Shown: piece by piece, positions 63,546 through 64,000 of the stretch
Layout of the letters: each line of letters starts with the position of its first letter
How positions within the stretch are numbered: the stretch's first letter is position 1
NCBI RefSeq assembly: GCF_018326425.1
Contig: NZ_AP024601.1
Location: forward strand, 1,662,001 to 1,726,000
Source: Polycladomyces abyssicola
GTDB taxonomy: Bacteria > Bacillota > Bacilli > Thermoactinomycetales > JIR-001
DNA length: 64,000 bases
Direction: 5' to 3'
The notes under the pieces: generated by a model
The model's database searches: none
Told to the model about the DNA's origin: nothing
The model's input: only the letters and a program-made list of their open reading frames with translations
Position numbers and translations under genes: made by a program

Positions 63546-63775
63546 TCAGATGAACAGCTCTCCGGGGTAAAACACCCGAGGGCGAAGGACACAACCCTCT
63601 ACCGTAAGGCCTCTGAACTGAGTACCTAAATCGGGATAAGAAAAATGATTTCTCCGAAAAAAAAGAGGGATTCCAATCTCCCCTCTTTCAGAAAACGGAT
63701 CGGGGTCTCCTGGTTTTCCGGTTTGAGGGAACGGGTGCTAAGATAAGGACGGGCCTGTCGCTTATCCCAGCTCAT
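63546..63775 (-). pseudogene. Sulfite-oxidase-like (YuiH-type) molybdoprotein, N-terminal fragment
   Basis: ATG 63775 follows GGAGAGGAG and reads MSWDKRQARPYLSTRSLKPE, NQETPIRFLKEGRLESLFF, then leaves frame in a run of eight T. Removing or adding one base there continues as FRRNHFSYPDLGTQFRGLTV, EGCVLRPRVFYPGELF and a stop at 63546-63548. The TRSLKPENQETPI and RRNHFSYP blocks are those of the molybdopterin-binding sulfite oxidase family. Only about 76 of the usual 200 or more residues remain, without the cofactor domain. Confidence 0.72.
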
Positions 63776-64000
63776 TGGAAACACTCCTCTCCGTTTCGCC
63801 TCTTGGTTACCTTATTACTATGACCTGTGAACCATTAAAAACGAACGTTTTTGAGACTCATAAGGTCTACTGTAGTCAGACATAATGTCGAACCAAAAGA
63901 ATATACCCAGCAATAAAAAAGCTGGGCAAAATCCACAATGTGGTGTCTATCCCTAAAAAAAGACCTGGTATCGCTTCAACGCTTTAATGGTATATAACAA
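63776..64000. other. Right-edge non-coding stretch
   Basis: It contains a CCCAGC/GCTGGG hairpin (about 63906-63926) and AT-rich DNA. No gene is visible. Confidence 0.4.

Noticed and set aside
63480-63700. Riboswitch or T-box upstream of asnS
   Set aside because: The structured-looking region is explained by the sulfite-oxidase-like gene fragment and its T-run; the asnS promoter lies well downstream of it and no T-box core is seen.
1-64000. CRISPR array, rRNA operon or replication origin
   Set aside because: No regularly spaced short repeats, rRNA signatures or DnaA-box clusters were seen.

Overview
The window comes from an endospore-forming, moderately GC-rich Bacillota. Spore markers are a complete gerA-type germinant receptor operon, an spsIJKL-like rhamnose cluster, a spoVAC remnant, a DUF896 gene and an IDEAL-domain remnant. 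The mtlA-mtlR-mtlF-mtlD order, the DUF4912/GH57-GT4 glucan cluster and the general gene style suggest Thermoactinomycetaceae or a close thermophilic relative. That placement is an inference from recognition, not from a search.

Layout. 1-9.0 kb is a decayed mobile or prophage region. It holds small phage-type genes, several with frameshifts or an in-frame stop (terminase-small-subunit-like HTH, IDEAL protein, ArpU regulator), a DUF421/SpoVAC hybrid remnant, the C-terminus of a large serine recombinase, a 347-bp direct repeat, and a dispersed repeat carrying a tRNA T-arm-like hairpin. One apparently intact small gene there encodes a 57-residue peptide with no acidic residues. 9.0-16.0 kb is a fatty-acid degradation operon under a TetR repressor with a perfect 20-bp operator, plus a FadR-type box. 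16.1-24.8 kb carries a truncated hydrolase, a ferritin-like protein, a divergent LysR/MFS pair, an M42 peptidase-MraY-hydrolase operon away from any dcw cluster, DUF896, a winged-helix regulator and a second M42 peptidase. 24.9-28.4 kb is a cluster of broken genes: two small membrane proteins and a two-component system with at least five frame breaks.

28.5-35.8 kb is an intact alpha-glucan cluster (DUF4912, a GH57-GT4 fusion, a nucleotidyltransferase/phosphomutase-like fusion, and GH15). 35.9-37.9 kb is a graveyard of TetR, membrane-protein, GT4, GT2 and inverted Mur-ligase fragments. 37.9-42.0 kb is a rhamnose/glycosyltransferase operon whose RmlA has Cys in place of a signature Arg. A MurF-like ligase follows on the other strand, then the gerA operon (43.8-47.5 kb).

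47.9-53.2 kb is the mannitol PTS operon with a cre site, preceded on the same strand by a GH2 beta-mannosidase. 56.3-58.4 kb is the dhaKLM dihydroxyacetone kinase operon. Then come an ammonium transporter, a broken GT4 gene, dnaD, asnS and the broken 5' end of a sulfite-oxidase-like gene at the right edge.

How the genes work together: the fad operon activates and beta-oxidises fatty acids. The mannosidase, mannitol and Dha operons feed sugars and trioses into glycolysis through PTS-linked steps. The glucan cluster appears to build, branch and degrade an intracellular alpha-glucan. The rml/glycosyltransferase and ger operons serve the spore. Frame breaks are concentrated in the decayed segments while the long operons are intact, so true gene decay is more likely than uniform sequencing error.
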